From positions 445,501 to 505,500 of the forward strand of contig RPFO01000240.1 of NCBI GenBank assembly GCA_009746045.1: a stretch of DNA of 60,000 bases, read 5' to 3'. The stretch comes from Mesostigma viride (lineage: Eukaryota > Streptophyta > Mesostigmatophyceae > Mesostigmatales > Mesostigmataceae). Made by a program: the position numbers and the translations under genes. Shown here piece after piece: positions 1 to 9,095 of this stretch. Position 1 is the stretch's first letter, and each line of letters starts with the position of its first letter. The notes under the pieces were generated by a model. That model was not told where the DNA came from. It ran no database searches and saw nothing but the letters and a program-made list of their open reading frames with translations.

Positions 1-1123
1 CACCCAGACAGGCGCCACATTGTGCTATCATGCTGTGGCCCTCGTTCCGGGCCAAACATCATCCCAATCAAGCCATTGGGTAGCGCCACGCTCAAGTATT
101 TCAAGCCATGCATTTTCTTGTACCCAGAGTAAACCCAACGCTGCACGTCAACAAGCCTCCACTGTCCGTTAACAAACAAAATCCTGGAACTAGGGCGGCA
201 GCATGCTCTGAAAGTTCCATCTATGAAACCAAAAACCCGCAAATTAACCCCAGATCTAGCATGTATCAAGCGGGAAAAGTTCGCGAGCTGTGGCGCCCAG
301 ATGGTGGGTGTGCTAAGCAAGTACAAAAACGTCGATGTGATGTGCGATAAGAGGGTCGTGATGACAGAGGACGCCCATGATATCGACCTCACAAACCCTT
401 TAAGTTGGAGGTCAAAAAGGGTGCCCGATTGGTGAAGACGACTCAAAAGCAGACTCAATGCGACATCCCCACTGACGCGATACCTGGCCGACGTCGTAAA
501 GACGTCGGGAATCCGGAGTGCTTTCCGGATTCGGGTGAGGTCTGCACGTTGCAGCCTAAACTGTTGGCGAGTCCAGAAAGTGGACCGCTGCAGGAAGTTA
601 AATGATGCAATATGCCCGTAATCTGAGTAGAGAGGTGCTCTAATGGACATGCAGAAGCTGATTGACGCTAGCAAGCCCTCTAACCCGATCCTGAAGGAGG
701 TGGCGGTGATTGGGTGCCCAGAAAAATTCGTGTGGAAACGATTTTCAAGGCCCAAAGTAGCAGAAAAAATGCTGCATTGCGCTGCATCAAGCGGGCCACG
801 CCCTTCGAGATGGTAGGGTAAGTCATGTTTTCCACTACGCGACCGGCGACATGCGCAAGCACAGCTTCTGCCGGTCTCTTCCTCAACGCCGCAACTCCGC
901 ACTGGCCATTACGTATATATGCGACCTAGCTTTCCCGCCCGCGCGCATTTGTAATTTTTGGCCATTTCCGACAGCTATCTGCCTTCATCCGGCGTCTGAT
1001 CAGACAGAACAAGGATCCGTATGCATGCGTTACAAGAGAACGGCTATCCGTATCTTTCTCTGGCGTCCGTAGAAATTTCCTGCCAAAGCTAAAGTCAAAG
1101 CTAAAGCTTCTGCAAAAACTCTC
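1..1123. other. Unannotated left edge
   Basis: Only short unrelated ORFs (under about 75 codons) occur on both strands and none shows a recognisable domain. No repeat unit, tRNA or splice-defined exon is evident. The stretch ends where the truncated LTR of the small copia-type element begins. Confidence 0.5.
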
Positions 1124-1544
1124 TATTTAGTGCCGATGGTCCTATTCCGGCACTGAGCGTGCAATATGTGTGGCGATAATTAGAGTGGCCGTACCTATGT
1201 CCACGTCATGATGCGCCTGCACCTGTGCGCAGTACTTTCTCGAATGTGCACCGTATGCATGCATTCGACACCACTAGTGATGCTGACCTGTCATTTGTGC
1301 CAGCCGTTAGATTGTCGCCAAGGGTAGTGCCGACCCCATGCCACCGTGCATGATTTTAGGGTTGGCAACTCCACGAACTCACCCCTTTTCCTTGCTAGCA
1401 AGTGACAATGTAGCAATTTAGGCTAATGGCTGCCCGATGGCAAGGGCAATGCCATAGCCGTGCTGCCAATATGCGTTAATTAATTCTAATGAATTACGTC
1501 AATTATCATGTTGACCAAGTAACGCATTATACATATTTTAAACA
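1124..1544 (+). repeat. 5' LTR of miniature element, 5'-truncated
   Basis: Matches 2611-3031 over its whole length and ends ...TTTTAAACA immediately before the primer binding site. The outer 103 bp present in the 3' LTR are missing, so the element is truncated or recombined at its left end. Confidence 0.85.
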
Positions 1545-1556
1545 TGGTATCGGAGC
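1545..1556 (+). other. Primer binding site (initiator Met tRNA type)
   Basis: TGGTATCGGAGC abuts the LTR end. It is one base off the usual copia primer site TGGTATCAGAGC, complementary to the 3' end of initiator methionine tRNA. E3 and E5 carry closely similar sites. Confidence 0.85.
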
Positions 1557-2499
1557 TGATGGTTCATGTTTTTTCAGCCTTTGCCTGGCGAGCATTATTT
1601 TCTTCCCACCTCGAGGACGAGGTGTGCTTGCATCGCCGGCACTTTCGTTGGAGTTTCGCCTTTGCGCGAGTCTGGCCACGGCCGTTGTAGTCCGCCAAGC
1701 CATTTACGAGGACAGCGCAGCTAGCACTTGGTGCCGCTGGCGTTGCTGCCAGCAGACCTGGATTCGGTGTGTTGCATATATTTGCGTAAAACAGATTCGT
1801 GAGCACACCCGCAGCTGCCAGTGTGCATGGTGTGCAAGCGTTGACGCTGGATGCCTGAAGTCCGTGTTTGGTTCTGGGCGGGGACAGCCAACTTTTTTCA
1901 TTTTTTCGACGACAGCAAATTTTTTGTTCCGGATGCTGATTCCGCTGCTGGCACAGTACGTGAGCCGTGAGGCTTCGAGCCCATTTTCGCAGAGTCTACG
2001 AGCTGATATCGCCTTGTATGGCAAGCGGCATTGATCCGCTAGACTTTTATACTCGACTTTTTATGTCGAGCGCCCAGTGCCTGCCCGAGAGCCACGTGCC
2101 GTGAGCCTAGTGCCGGGAGAGCCCGTAAGAGCCGCTGAGCCAGGAGCCGCCGAGCCAAGGAGCCTAGAGCCAAGAGCCAGGGGGTGTATGAGCCGAGCGC
2201 CTTTTGTCGAGATTTCGTTGATAATCAGTTCGGATTTTTTATGACCTGCCGGCCATTGTTTTTTGTCATAGTTGAGCTAGTCCTTTGTTGGCCGTTGACC
2301 TGAAAGGACCTTCTCCTCGAGGGGGGTGCCTGATTCCCCATCTTTCTTGCTGGTACTGAGTTTGAACCTCCTTATCCCCACCATGGTTAGCCGTGTAAGG
2401 GGGGTATGCCAGGGTGTTTTGTACCCGGCTATCCTACCTAGTTATTGAGGGGGGAGAGGAAGGAGTGTCATGTTTCTTTTGAGCACGCATGAGCTGTGC

Positions 2500-2507
2500 A
2501 AGGGGGG
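2500..2507 (+). other. Polypurine tract of miniature element
   Basis: AAGGGGGG directly precedes TGTCTGAGG, the inferred start of the 3' LTR. The same tract followed by TGTC is seen at the 3' LTR of E5. Confidence 0.75.
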
Positions 2508-3031
2508 TGTCTGAGGTTATGCCCACCTCTTGCCGTGTATTTATGCTAGGTAGTCTAGCCGTGTGCTATTCCAACTTATCGCATCACATTTTATATAGTG
2601 GCGAGTGAGATATTTAGTGCCGATGGTCCTATTCCGGCACTGAGCGTGCAATATGTGTGGCGATAATTAGAGTGGCCGTACCTATGTCCACGTCATGATG
2701 CGCCTGCACCTGTGCGCAGTACTTTCTAGAATGTGCACCGTATGCATGCATTCGACACCACTAGTGATGCTGACCTGTCATTTGTGCCAGCCGTTAGATT
2801 GTCGCCAAGGGTAGTGCCGACCCCATGCCACCGTGCATGATTTTAGGGTTGGCAACTCCACGAACTCTCCCCTTTTCCTTGCTAGCAAGTGACAATGTAG
2901 CAATTTAGGCTAATGGCTGCCCGATGGCAAGGGCAATGCCATAGCCGTGCTGCCAATATGCGTTAATTAATTCTAATGAATTACGTCAATTATCATGTTG
3001 ACCAAGTAACGCATTATACATATTTTAAACA
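2508..3031 (+). repeat. 3' LTR of miniature element
   Basis: Starts TGTC after the polypurine tract and ends ACA. The last 421 bp match the left LTR, and the sequence beyond 3031 diverges at once from the left copy's primer site. Confidence 0.8.
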
Positions 3032-3739
3032 ACCACGCACCCATTACCAGCGAGCACGGCTGGCCTGCAACCGCCATCATTTCATAACCAGAAGCCAGGG
3101 CCCACACTCCATCCCGTTACCTCATCTTCCACGCACGGCTTCAACTGCTTCCCTCTGCTCTTTCGCATTCTCCGCCAGCAACCTCGCCTTCTCCTCGTCC
3201 AACAATCCACTAAGAATAAAATCCCCTCTATTGGACGCCATTCAGACGAACTTTGCTAGCGTCTTTTCACCGGCCCCAGCACACATAATCTATAGCCGCT
3301 TACTGACAACGGCCGACAACGACAACTGCTGAATAGGCGAAAAAGGCTGATAACTACATTTTTATATTTCGCTGCATTTGCTAATAGACACGCACGTTCT
3401 CCCACTTCTCCATTACAATATAATTATCCATCTGGCCGTGTACAGGCAAAGATCCCCGAAGTAACTTACTGAAACGTATCTTACAGCATCGGATCACTGG
3501 CACCTAATCTACAGGTGGTAGATTACCAACCAAGACCCGTCGCGGTAATTTACTCCGTTGGTAATGTACTACCAAAGATGTGCAGTCGTAACGTTACTTG
3601 TAGTTACGACTAGTAAAATTACTACCTATCACCCTACGTCGTAATGATTACGGCCTTGGATCTCACGCCTCGGATCTAGGTAGTAAGATAAGACCTCGTA
3701 ATTTACGCCTCGGATGCTTTTTACCACCCTCGGACGAAA
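3032..3739. other. Unexplained DNA rich in short inverted motifs
   Basis: No gene is recognised. Between about 3510 and 3740 the words GTAATTTAC, GGTAGTA and CCTCGGATC recur, and there are small hairpins such as GTCGTAAC...GTTACGAC (about 3585-3610). If E0 inserted into the extreme 3' end of E1, the last few codons and 3' untranslated part of E1 should lie at the right end of this stretch, reading leftward. An in-frame continuation followed by a stop within about ten codons is present there, but I found no matching LTR. Confidence 0.35.
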
Positions 3740-3744
3740 AGTAT

Positions 3745-4233
3745 AGTGACGTGGCGTTGTCCCCGTCTCCCAAGTGGGATACGGACATGGACGGTGGTGT
3801 AGTACACTGGACATATCTCTACTAGGGTTTAGATCCGCACGTGCCATATTGGGCACGTGGGTGCTAGATATTAGCACGGAGATATGTAGGGCACACGCAC
3901 GTGGGTACTCACGTGGTAGGGTTATGAGCTGTGAGGCAGACCACAAGGTGGGCTGCAGTGCTAGTCCTGTACGGAGGTCCTAGGGGAGGTCCAGGACCAT
4001 CCACGTAGTGCTGCTAGGCAGTCGCTGCCTGTGGGCATCGTATCAGTCCTAGCTGGAGTAGATCTAGCTGGACGGAGCCAGCACCTCATTGGTTAGCACT
4101 AGTGCAGGATAGCTAGGTTACCCTAACCTAGGTGCCCATGCAATCCAGCTTGGCAAGCTTGCATGGATTGATATTATGCCAGCCATTGCATAATCCAACA
4201 CACGTTCGCTTTCATCGCACAAGTGCATTAACT
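3745..4233 (+). repeat. 5' LTR of E0
   Basis: 489 bp, closely matching 32984-33475 with a few substitutions and small indels (differences seen near 3892, 3980 and 4131). It starts AGTGACGTGG and ends GCATTAACT, so it lacks TG...CA ends. The next bases, TTGCATTATT then an A run, are not a TGG-type primer site. Confidence 0.85.
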
Positions 4234-4282
4234 TGCATTATTAAAAAACTCTCACGTTTTTATACTCTACTTTCTTCCTACA

Positions 4283-5968
4283 ATGTCGAACGTTTCTGAT
4301 CACGAGGGCTCTTCCTCGTCGAGCCTTTCGCCGTCGTCCGAGGATTTGGACTACCGCGCTGCCGTGAGGGGCAGGCAGGCGAGAGGAGATCACGGCGGCA
4401 GTGATGCAGGCAGTGGTCGCTCGTCCTCGGACGAGGATCCGAGGTACATTGCTCCACTGGCGACGAGACCGCCAGTATTCAATGTCTGGCGACCCAATGC
4501 GCCACCGGCAGAAGGGCAGCCCACAGCACCCGAGATGGCAACGGGGCCGGGGAGGGTGGTGCAGCACTTGGGGGACTTCCCGTCGGATGGTTACGACGAG
4601 GATGAAGACTACGTTGATCTCGAGCTTCCCGCGGACAAGGCGAAGCGAGAGGAGAAGCTGCGCCGGGAGGCAGAGCGTATTCGGGAGGAGGCTCAGTTAC
4701 GCCGGGAGCTTGAGCAGCAGCGCGAGCTGGAAGCACAGCGCGAGGCGCAGCTGCGTGCTGAGAACGAGATGGACAGGATCGCCCGGGAGCTCGCGGAAAG
4801 GCAACGGGAGCGGGATCGGGTGGTTCGGGCAGGCCTGCGCGCGGGCGCGGCAGGTGCGCGCGAGGCGCCTCCTTACGTGCTGCGCAAGAAGAGCGAGCTA
4901 TTTACCTTTGCTCGCCGGCGCACCGCTCGCAACTTTCGGCGCATGGCCGGAGACGTCTTGCAGGAGACTGATTCTTCGGTCGAGATGCTGGCCGGGGAGC
5001 GAGGTGAGGACCTGGTTTTGATGGACCCGGCCATGGTTGAGGCGGAACGACTGGCCAAGATCGACTATGCCCGGCATTGCCAGCGGAAGGCAAAGAGGGC
5101 GATGGCTAGGTCCGTGGCGGAGAATAGCGCGGCACGGGAGCGTGCGGCCAGGGAGGCACAGCATCGGGAACTGCGCCGACTGCGGGCGAAGGCGCACGAA
5201 GCCACGGAGAAGACCAGGCGCCACCAGGCGCGCTTGGAGGCGGCCATGAAGCGGTCGGAGGCGGCAATGGCGGCGATGGTGGGCCCGGCCCGGAGGGAGC
5301 AGGAGGCCCGGCTGGCGCGGAAGAGCCGGAGGAATGCACGCGCCCTGGACAGGCGCATGCGCAAGGAGGAGCGGGCACTCCGCCGGTATCAGGAGGCGGC
5401 CCGGACCTGGGCGCTGCAGGGCGAGTTTGGCGATGCCATTCGCTTTGAGCGTGGTCTGGCGCCCCACGAGCCGGTGCCCGAAGACGCGGTACTGGAGTTC
5501 ATGCGCACGCCGCAGCCCGAACGAGCAAGGCGAGGAGCGGCTTTGCTGCACGCGCGCCAGCGAGTAATCGCTGGCGCAGACACCCCTTACCCACCACCCC
5601 CCACACCCACACCCACACCCACTTTGCAGACCGACACGGACCTCGAGTTGGACCGCATAGCCGCACTGCTACATCAGGAGCTGGATGCAGCGGGGGCCAA
5701 CCCGGCCAAGCGGGTGCGGGCAGCAGAAGCAGTAGAGCAACTGCTGAGGGCCGCCAAGCGGGTTCGCCAAGGAGAGTGGCAGGCGGGGTGTGGACCATCG
5801 TCTACACCCCAGCGGTCGCATCCAGAGGAGGATGGCGACGAGGGGAAGGACGGGGGAGCACCAGGGGGAGGGGCACCCTCAAGCACCGGGGGTATGGCGG
5901 GCGGCACCAACGCTGGAGCGACAACCCAGCAGCAGCAGCAGCCACAGCAACAGCAGCAGCAGCAGTAG
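4283..5968 (+). CDS. E0 Gag, N-terminal part (coiled coil, poly-Gln)
   Basis: 561 codons from an ATG 50 bp after the LTR. Residues about 1-110 are Ser/Asp/Glu-rich and low complexity. Residues about 115-440 are very rich in Arg, Glu and Ala with heptad-like spacing, as in a long coiled coil. The C-terminus is Gly-rich and then poly-Gln encoded by a CAG tract. The frame closes at a TAG (5966-5968) inside that tract, one base from CAG, and the same frame then stays open to about 6183, so this is probably a mutation inside a longer Gag. Assignment to gag rests on position and downstream continuation; the N-terminal extension resembles no Gag I know. Confidence 0.6.
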   Translation: MSNVSDHEGSSSSSLSPSSEDLDYRAAVRGRQARGDHGGSDAGSGRSSSDEDPRYIAPLATRPPVFNVWRPNAPPAEGQPTAPEMATGPGRVVQHLGDFPSDGYDEDEDYVDLELPADKAKREEKLRREAERIREEAQLRRELEQQRELEAQREAQLRAENEMDRIARELAERQRERDRVVRAGLRAGAAGAREAPPYVLRKKSELFTFARRRTARNFRRMAGDVLQETDSSVEMLAGERGEDLVLMDPAMVEAERLAKIDYARHCQRKAKRAMARSVAENSAARERAAREAQHRELRRLRAKAHEATEKTRRHQARLEAAMKRSEAAMAAMVGPARREQEARLARKSRRNARALDRRMRKEERALRRYQEAARTWALQGEFGDAIRFERGLAPHEPVPEDAVLEFMRTPQPERARRGAALLHARQRVIAGADTPYPPPPTPTPTPTLQTDTDLELDRIAALLHQELDAAGANPAKRVRAAEAVEQLLRAAKRVRQGEWQAGCGPSSTPQRSHPEEDGDEGKDGGAPGGGAPSSTGGMAGGTNAGATTQQQQQPQQQQQQQ

Positions 5969-6027
5969 CGGCGGCGGCAGCACCAGCAACAGCAACCGCA
6001 GCAGCAGCAGCAGCAGCAGCAACCCCA
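5929..6027 (+). repeat. CAG/GCN trinucleotide tract
   Basis: Imperfect CAG repeats, with a GCGGCGG interruption, encode poly-Gln in the Gag frame. The in-frame TAG at 5966-5968 arises by one C-to-T change of a CAG unit. Confidence 0.85.
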
Positions 6028-6753
6028 ACCACAAGCGGCTGTCGCTGTACCACAGCGACCCAGGTTTGATGCATCACGTAGGGAGGATAGGATTACGTTC
6101 CCAGGTCTAGCTGAGGGGTTTGTGCAGGAGGATGCACTTGAGTTCCTTTTCAAAATAGAACATTCCTGGTCCCATGACAACCATCCGTGATTGGTTTCCT
6201 GCTTTTAGGGTGTCTAACACGGTACACCAATCTGCACCTAGCATAAAGCAAATGGTACAGATGTATGAGAGGAAAGCCAGCACACCTGGGGCAGAGGAGG
6301 TGCAAGTCTTCACAGAATTCATAGCAGACCTGAAAGGGTTGTTGACTAAGGGGGAACACCTGCAGGCTATCAAGGGGTTCAACTGGTTGGCCTCGTACAA
6401 AGTTAACAAGTCTGACTACGTACGTGACAACAAGCAGTATGTCCTGTATATAGACAGGGACGAGGAGTTGAAGAAATTAAACTCCAAGTACCTAGTCCAT
6501 ACCTGGCTCACCAAAGCTGAACTGGACAAGAACACCAATGCAGTCCTGCTGGCTGGCCTTAAAGACAAGTGGGATGACTTTAGGGGGGCAATGTTGTTTA
6601 TTCAGCAGAGCTTAGAACCCTTCTCCACTGTCAAGGAAGCCAAGGTCAACAAGGTGCAAGGGGGGGGAAATCAGGAAGGCGCAGGTCCTAGTAGGAAGAA
6701 GCTAATCAAGGAGGTGGTGGCTCAGGTCAAGGCAGTGTTCAAGGGTCCCCAGC
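5969..6753 (+). pseudogene. E0 Gag, central part (frameshifted)
   Basis: After the TAG the first frame continues to a stop near 6187. The following Gag sequence is in the next frame (readable from 6174) to the E3 insertion at 6753/6754. The segment 6174-6753 has the helical, Lys/Leu/Trp-rich character of a copia Gag capsid (runs such as FNWLASYK and DKWDDFRGAML). The stop at 6756-6758 belongs to the E3 LTR. Without E3 plus one CCAGC copy, the frame runs straight into 26967 and the zinc-knuckle part. Confidence 0.65.
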
Positions 6754-7532
6754 TGTAACGACTAAAAATGATCATCAACATCATCCACAGTCCAATATGA
6801 AAGATCTTTTACCTGGGTTGCTTTCCTGAGTCGCAGAACTTCAAGTATCCGAGCAACGTTGAGATGGAAATTCCACAGCACGTGATTTAGGGAATCACAA
6901 CCCCTTGTAGACACAAAGACAAGCTCGTGTATAGACGACCTCTGTGGAACTGAAGGACGTCTATAGCCAAGGGGCTCTTATGGATGGACAACAAAGACAA
7001 GCTTTATTATACCATGGTGAATCAAAACCAACGTAGCAACAATGGCGACCCCACGTCCTTGATATCAACGTGCTTGTCGAACTTGCTCCAACCTTAGCCT
7101 GAAGAGAACCAATCAGAACCATGGAATCCTATACAAGATCTTCGTATCCATCCTAGTCACACAAAACAGAACAACACCACACACAGCCTGGCAGAATCTT
7201 TCCATGAGATCCTAAATCTGTCGTGAGCACTGAAGTCCCAAAGGAGCATTTAAGACTCAATAGTACCAACTAACAAACTACAACCCCACGTGGATCAGGC
7301 CACGACCAATGAGGGCTCCTATCAGTAGTATCAGCCAACAAACTACAACCCTACGTGGATCAGGCCACGACCAATGAGGGTTCCTATCAGTTGGCTGACA
7401 AAGTATCAGCTCTAAGTACCGTCGTCTTAGAAACCTCATAACTTTCTCAATACTGATCCAAAAGTCCTCGAATAAAAGCCAAACATTCACAAAACAAAGG
7501 ATGTAACAACAAAGTCATTTTTGCTTGTTACA
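6754..7532 (-). repeat. 3' LTR of E3
   Basis: 779 bp, TG...CA on both strands, no difference from 26183-26961 noticed. It contains a degenerate tandem duplication of about 60 bp (7266-7390) built on ACAAACTACAACCC.ACGTGG and CACGACCAATGAGGG.TCC, possibly promoter elements. Confidence 0.93.
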
Positions 7533-7544
7533 TATCTCCCCCTC
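7533..7544 (-). other. Polypurine tract of E3
   Basis: On the minus strand GAGGGGGAGATA lies directly upstream of the 3' LTR start TGTAACAAG, the expected place for plus-strand priming. Confidence 0.85.
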
Positions 7545-7928
7545 AAAACTGGACCTCCCAGGTCCAATAGCCAACTCTTGAAGGCAGAGGAACATTGAAC
7601 AGAAATCCACCATCTCTTGGGAAAAGCAGATGGGTTTTTACATCCCTGAAAACAGGGCCTCCTATCTCATAACATCTAGTCACAGGTCTCTACAGCAAAC
7701 AAGTCACTACCTTATTATCTACTATAAAGCCAGATAAACACTTCTCATAATACAAGGTCTTCCATTCAGCATCCTGGAACCTGGAACTCTGGACTGGAAC
7801 ATCAGAACTGGACTGGAGCTCCCCCCCCATCATCCATCCTGGAATCCCCCCCCTCACACCACAATCCAAAGCACCTTCCATACTCTTCCCCCATCCTTCC
7901 CCATCCTCTTCCTGCACAGCTCTGTTCT
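7545..7928 (-). other. E3 3' untranslated region
   Basis: Between the extra ORF and the polypurine tract. Pyrimidine-rich on the plus strand, with C runs. No conserved coding sequence seen. Confidence 0.5.
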
Positions 7929-9095
7929 TCACAGGCTATACCAATCCCCATTCACACCATCCTTGCCCCTGGTCCCAAACAAGGGAAACTGCTCCACCAT
8001 GTGAACCAAGTCTGGCCAGTTCCTGCTGACCTGCAGCACCATGCACGTCTCTGCAGCCCCTGCTGCCATCTGGGCAACATAACGCAGGCATGTCCCTGGG
8101 TAGGAGAGAAGCACCACAGACTGGCTCTCAGGATCCATCACCCAAGTAGAAGACGTCTTGTGCCTGCTCACCCATGACCTGTACGCCCACCAGAACTGGA
8201 GAAAGGTCTTGACCACTGACCACTTAGCACCTGTCAAAGGCACCATCACCCTCAATGGGGTCAGACGAACCTTGAGTTCCATGGTGAACTTAGGCAACCC
8301 TGGGCTGCAGAAAAGGTTGGATGTCTCCAAAGGGAAGCACCCATTGACCGAGCTGGAAGAAGAAGGGGCCAAGTCAAAATCTCCCTGCTGCACTGAAAAC
8401 TCCAACAACTCCATGTAGGAGGCCTCACCCATGCTCACTGGCTGGAACTGCATGAAGGCTCCTTTCAAAGCCTCAGGCAAGGTAGTCAACATATCCTGCC
8501 CCTCTGCAGGTCTCATGTCAATCTCAGGTCCTGGAGTCAAGGCAAACATCCTGTGCAACAGGTGGCCCACGAAAGGAGAGCCAATCTCATACAGGCTGGT
8601 GTGCAACTGAGACAAGACCTCCTCCACATAACCCTCAGGGCTCACTTCCCCCTCCTCCCTGTTAAGGGCAGCCACTGCCTTGGCCAGCGTCTCACAATGC
8701 TCACAAGGTCCCGTGCACTTCCTGTGATCCACATAGGCCACCACATTCTTGACAGGTACCACATGACGAGGAATCTGAATGATGGGAGTGCTGCTGGAGC
8801 TGAGAGCTATGTTAACACCACTCCCCATCTGGGGCTGGGACAAGGACAACCCTTGAAGAAGCTGCTGTAGCTTATCCTGCTTGGAGATCACTGAATGCAA
8901 GAGCTTGTTAATGGTATCCATCTGCTGACCCCTCCTAAGGTCACGCCTGACAATACTGTCAAACAGGGATTCCACATAACTCATGGGGTTGGGGGTTTCT
9001 GGATGCATACCCGTGACCCCTTCCTCCGTGGTGGCGCCCAGGCCCAAGTTGGGGTACGTGAACTCCTCCTCCATCTGGGACCACACAGCATGCAC
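7929..9095 (-). CDS. E3 extra ORF downstream of pol (unknown function)
   Basis: 388 codons from ATG at 9095, overlapping the 3' end of the pol frame by about 137 bp. It sits where some Ty3/gypsy elements carry env, but I see no signal peptide, hydrophobic membrane segment or glycoprotein-like cysteine pattern. Residues about 45-85 are helical and Leu/Gln-rich, a possible short coiled coil. A CxxxCxxC cluster (CTGPCEHC) follows at about residue 127. The C-terminal half is mixed globular-looking sequence. No family is recognised. The length and lack of stops argue that it is a genuine gene of the element. Confidence 0.65.
   Translation of the reverse strand: MHAVWSQMEEEFTYPNLGLGATTEEGVTGMHPETPNPMSYVESLFDSIVRRDLRRGQQMDTINKLLHSVISKQDKLQQLLQGLSLSQPQMGSGVNIALSSSSTPIIQIPRHVVPVKNVVAYVDHRKCTGPCEHCETLAKAVAALNREEGEVSPEGYVEEVLSQLHTSLYEIGSPFVGHLLHRMFALTPGPEIDMRPAEGQDMLTTLPEALKGAFMQFQPVSMGEASYMELLEFSVQQGDFDLAPSSSSSVNGCFPLETSNLFCSPGLPKFTMELKVRLTPLRVMVPLTGAKWSVVKTFLQFWWAYRSWVSRHKTSSTWVMDPESQSVVLLSYPGTCLRYVAQMAAGAAETCMVLQVSRNWPDLVHMVEQFPLFGTRGKDGVNGDWYSL

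Larger units (their letters stand above)
1124..3031 (+). mobile_element. Miniature, non-coding copia-type LTR element
   Basis: Two 421-bp near-identical direct repeats (1124-1544 and 2611-3031, about two mismatches seen) flank about 1 kb without gag or pol. Directly after the left repeat lies TGGTATCGGAGC, the initiator-Met tRNA primer site typical of Ty1/copia. An AAGGGGGG polypurine tract at 2500-2507 precedes the 3' LTR. The 3' LTR runs 2508-3031 (524 bp, TG...CA), so the left LTR lacks its first 103 bp. The size and lack of coding fit a terminal-repeat retrotransposon in miniature (TRIM), mobilised in trans. The internal part has a GAGCC-rich stretch at about 2070-2180. No TSD can be confirmed because the left end is truncated. 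Confidence 0.8.

Noticed and set aside
3745-4233. E0 LTR beginning at the first fully shared base (ACGTGG)
   Set aside because: Starting at AGT, 4 to 5 bp earlier, gives ends like those of E2 and a near-perfect 5-bp duplication (AGTAT/GGTAT), which is more consistent.
4898-5551. Long minus-strand frames opposite E0 Gag
   Set aside because: They are shadows of the Arg/Glu/Ala-rich, GC-rich coding strand with no recognisable motif.
7929-9095. Envelope gene
   Set aside because: Position fits, but no signal peptide, membrane anchor or glycoprotein cysteine pattern is visible.
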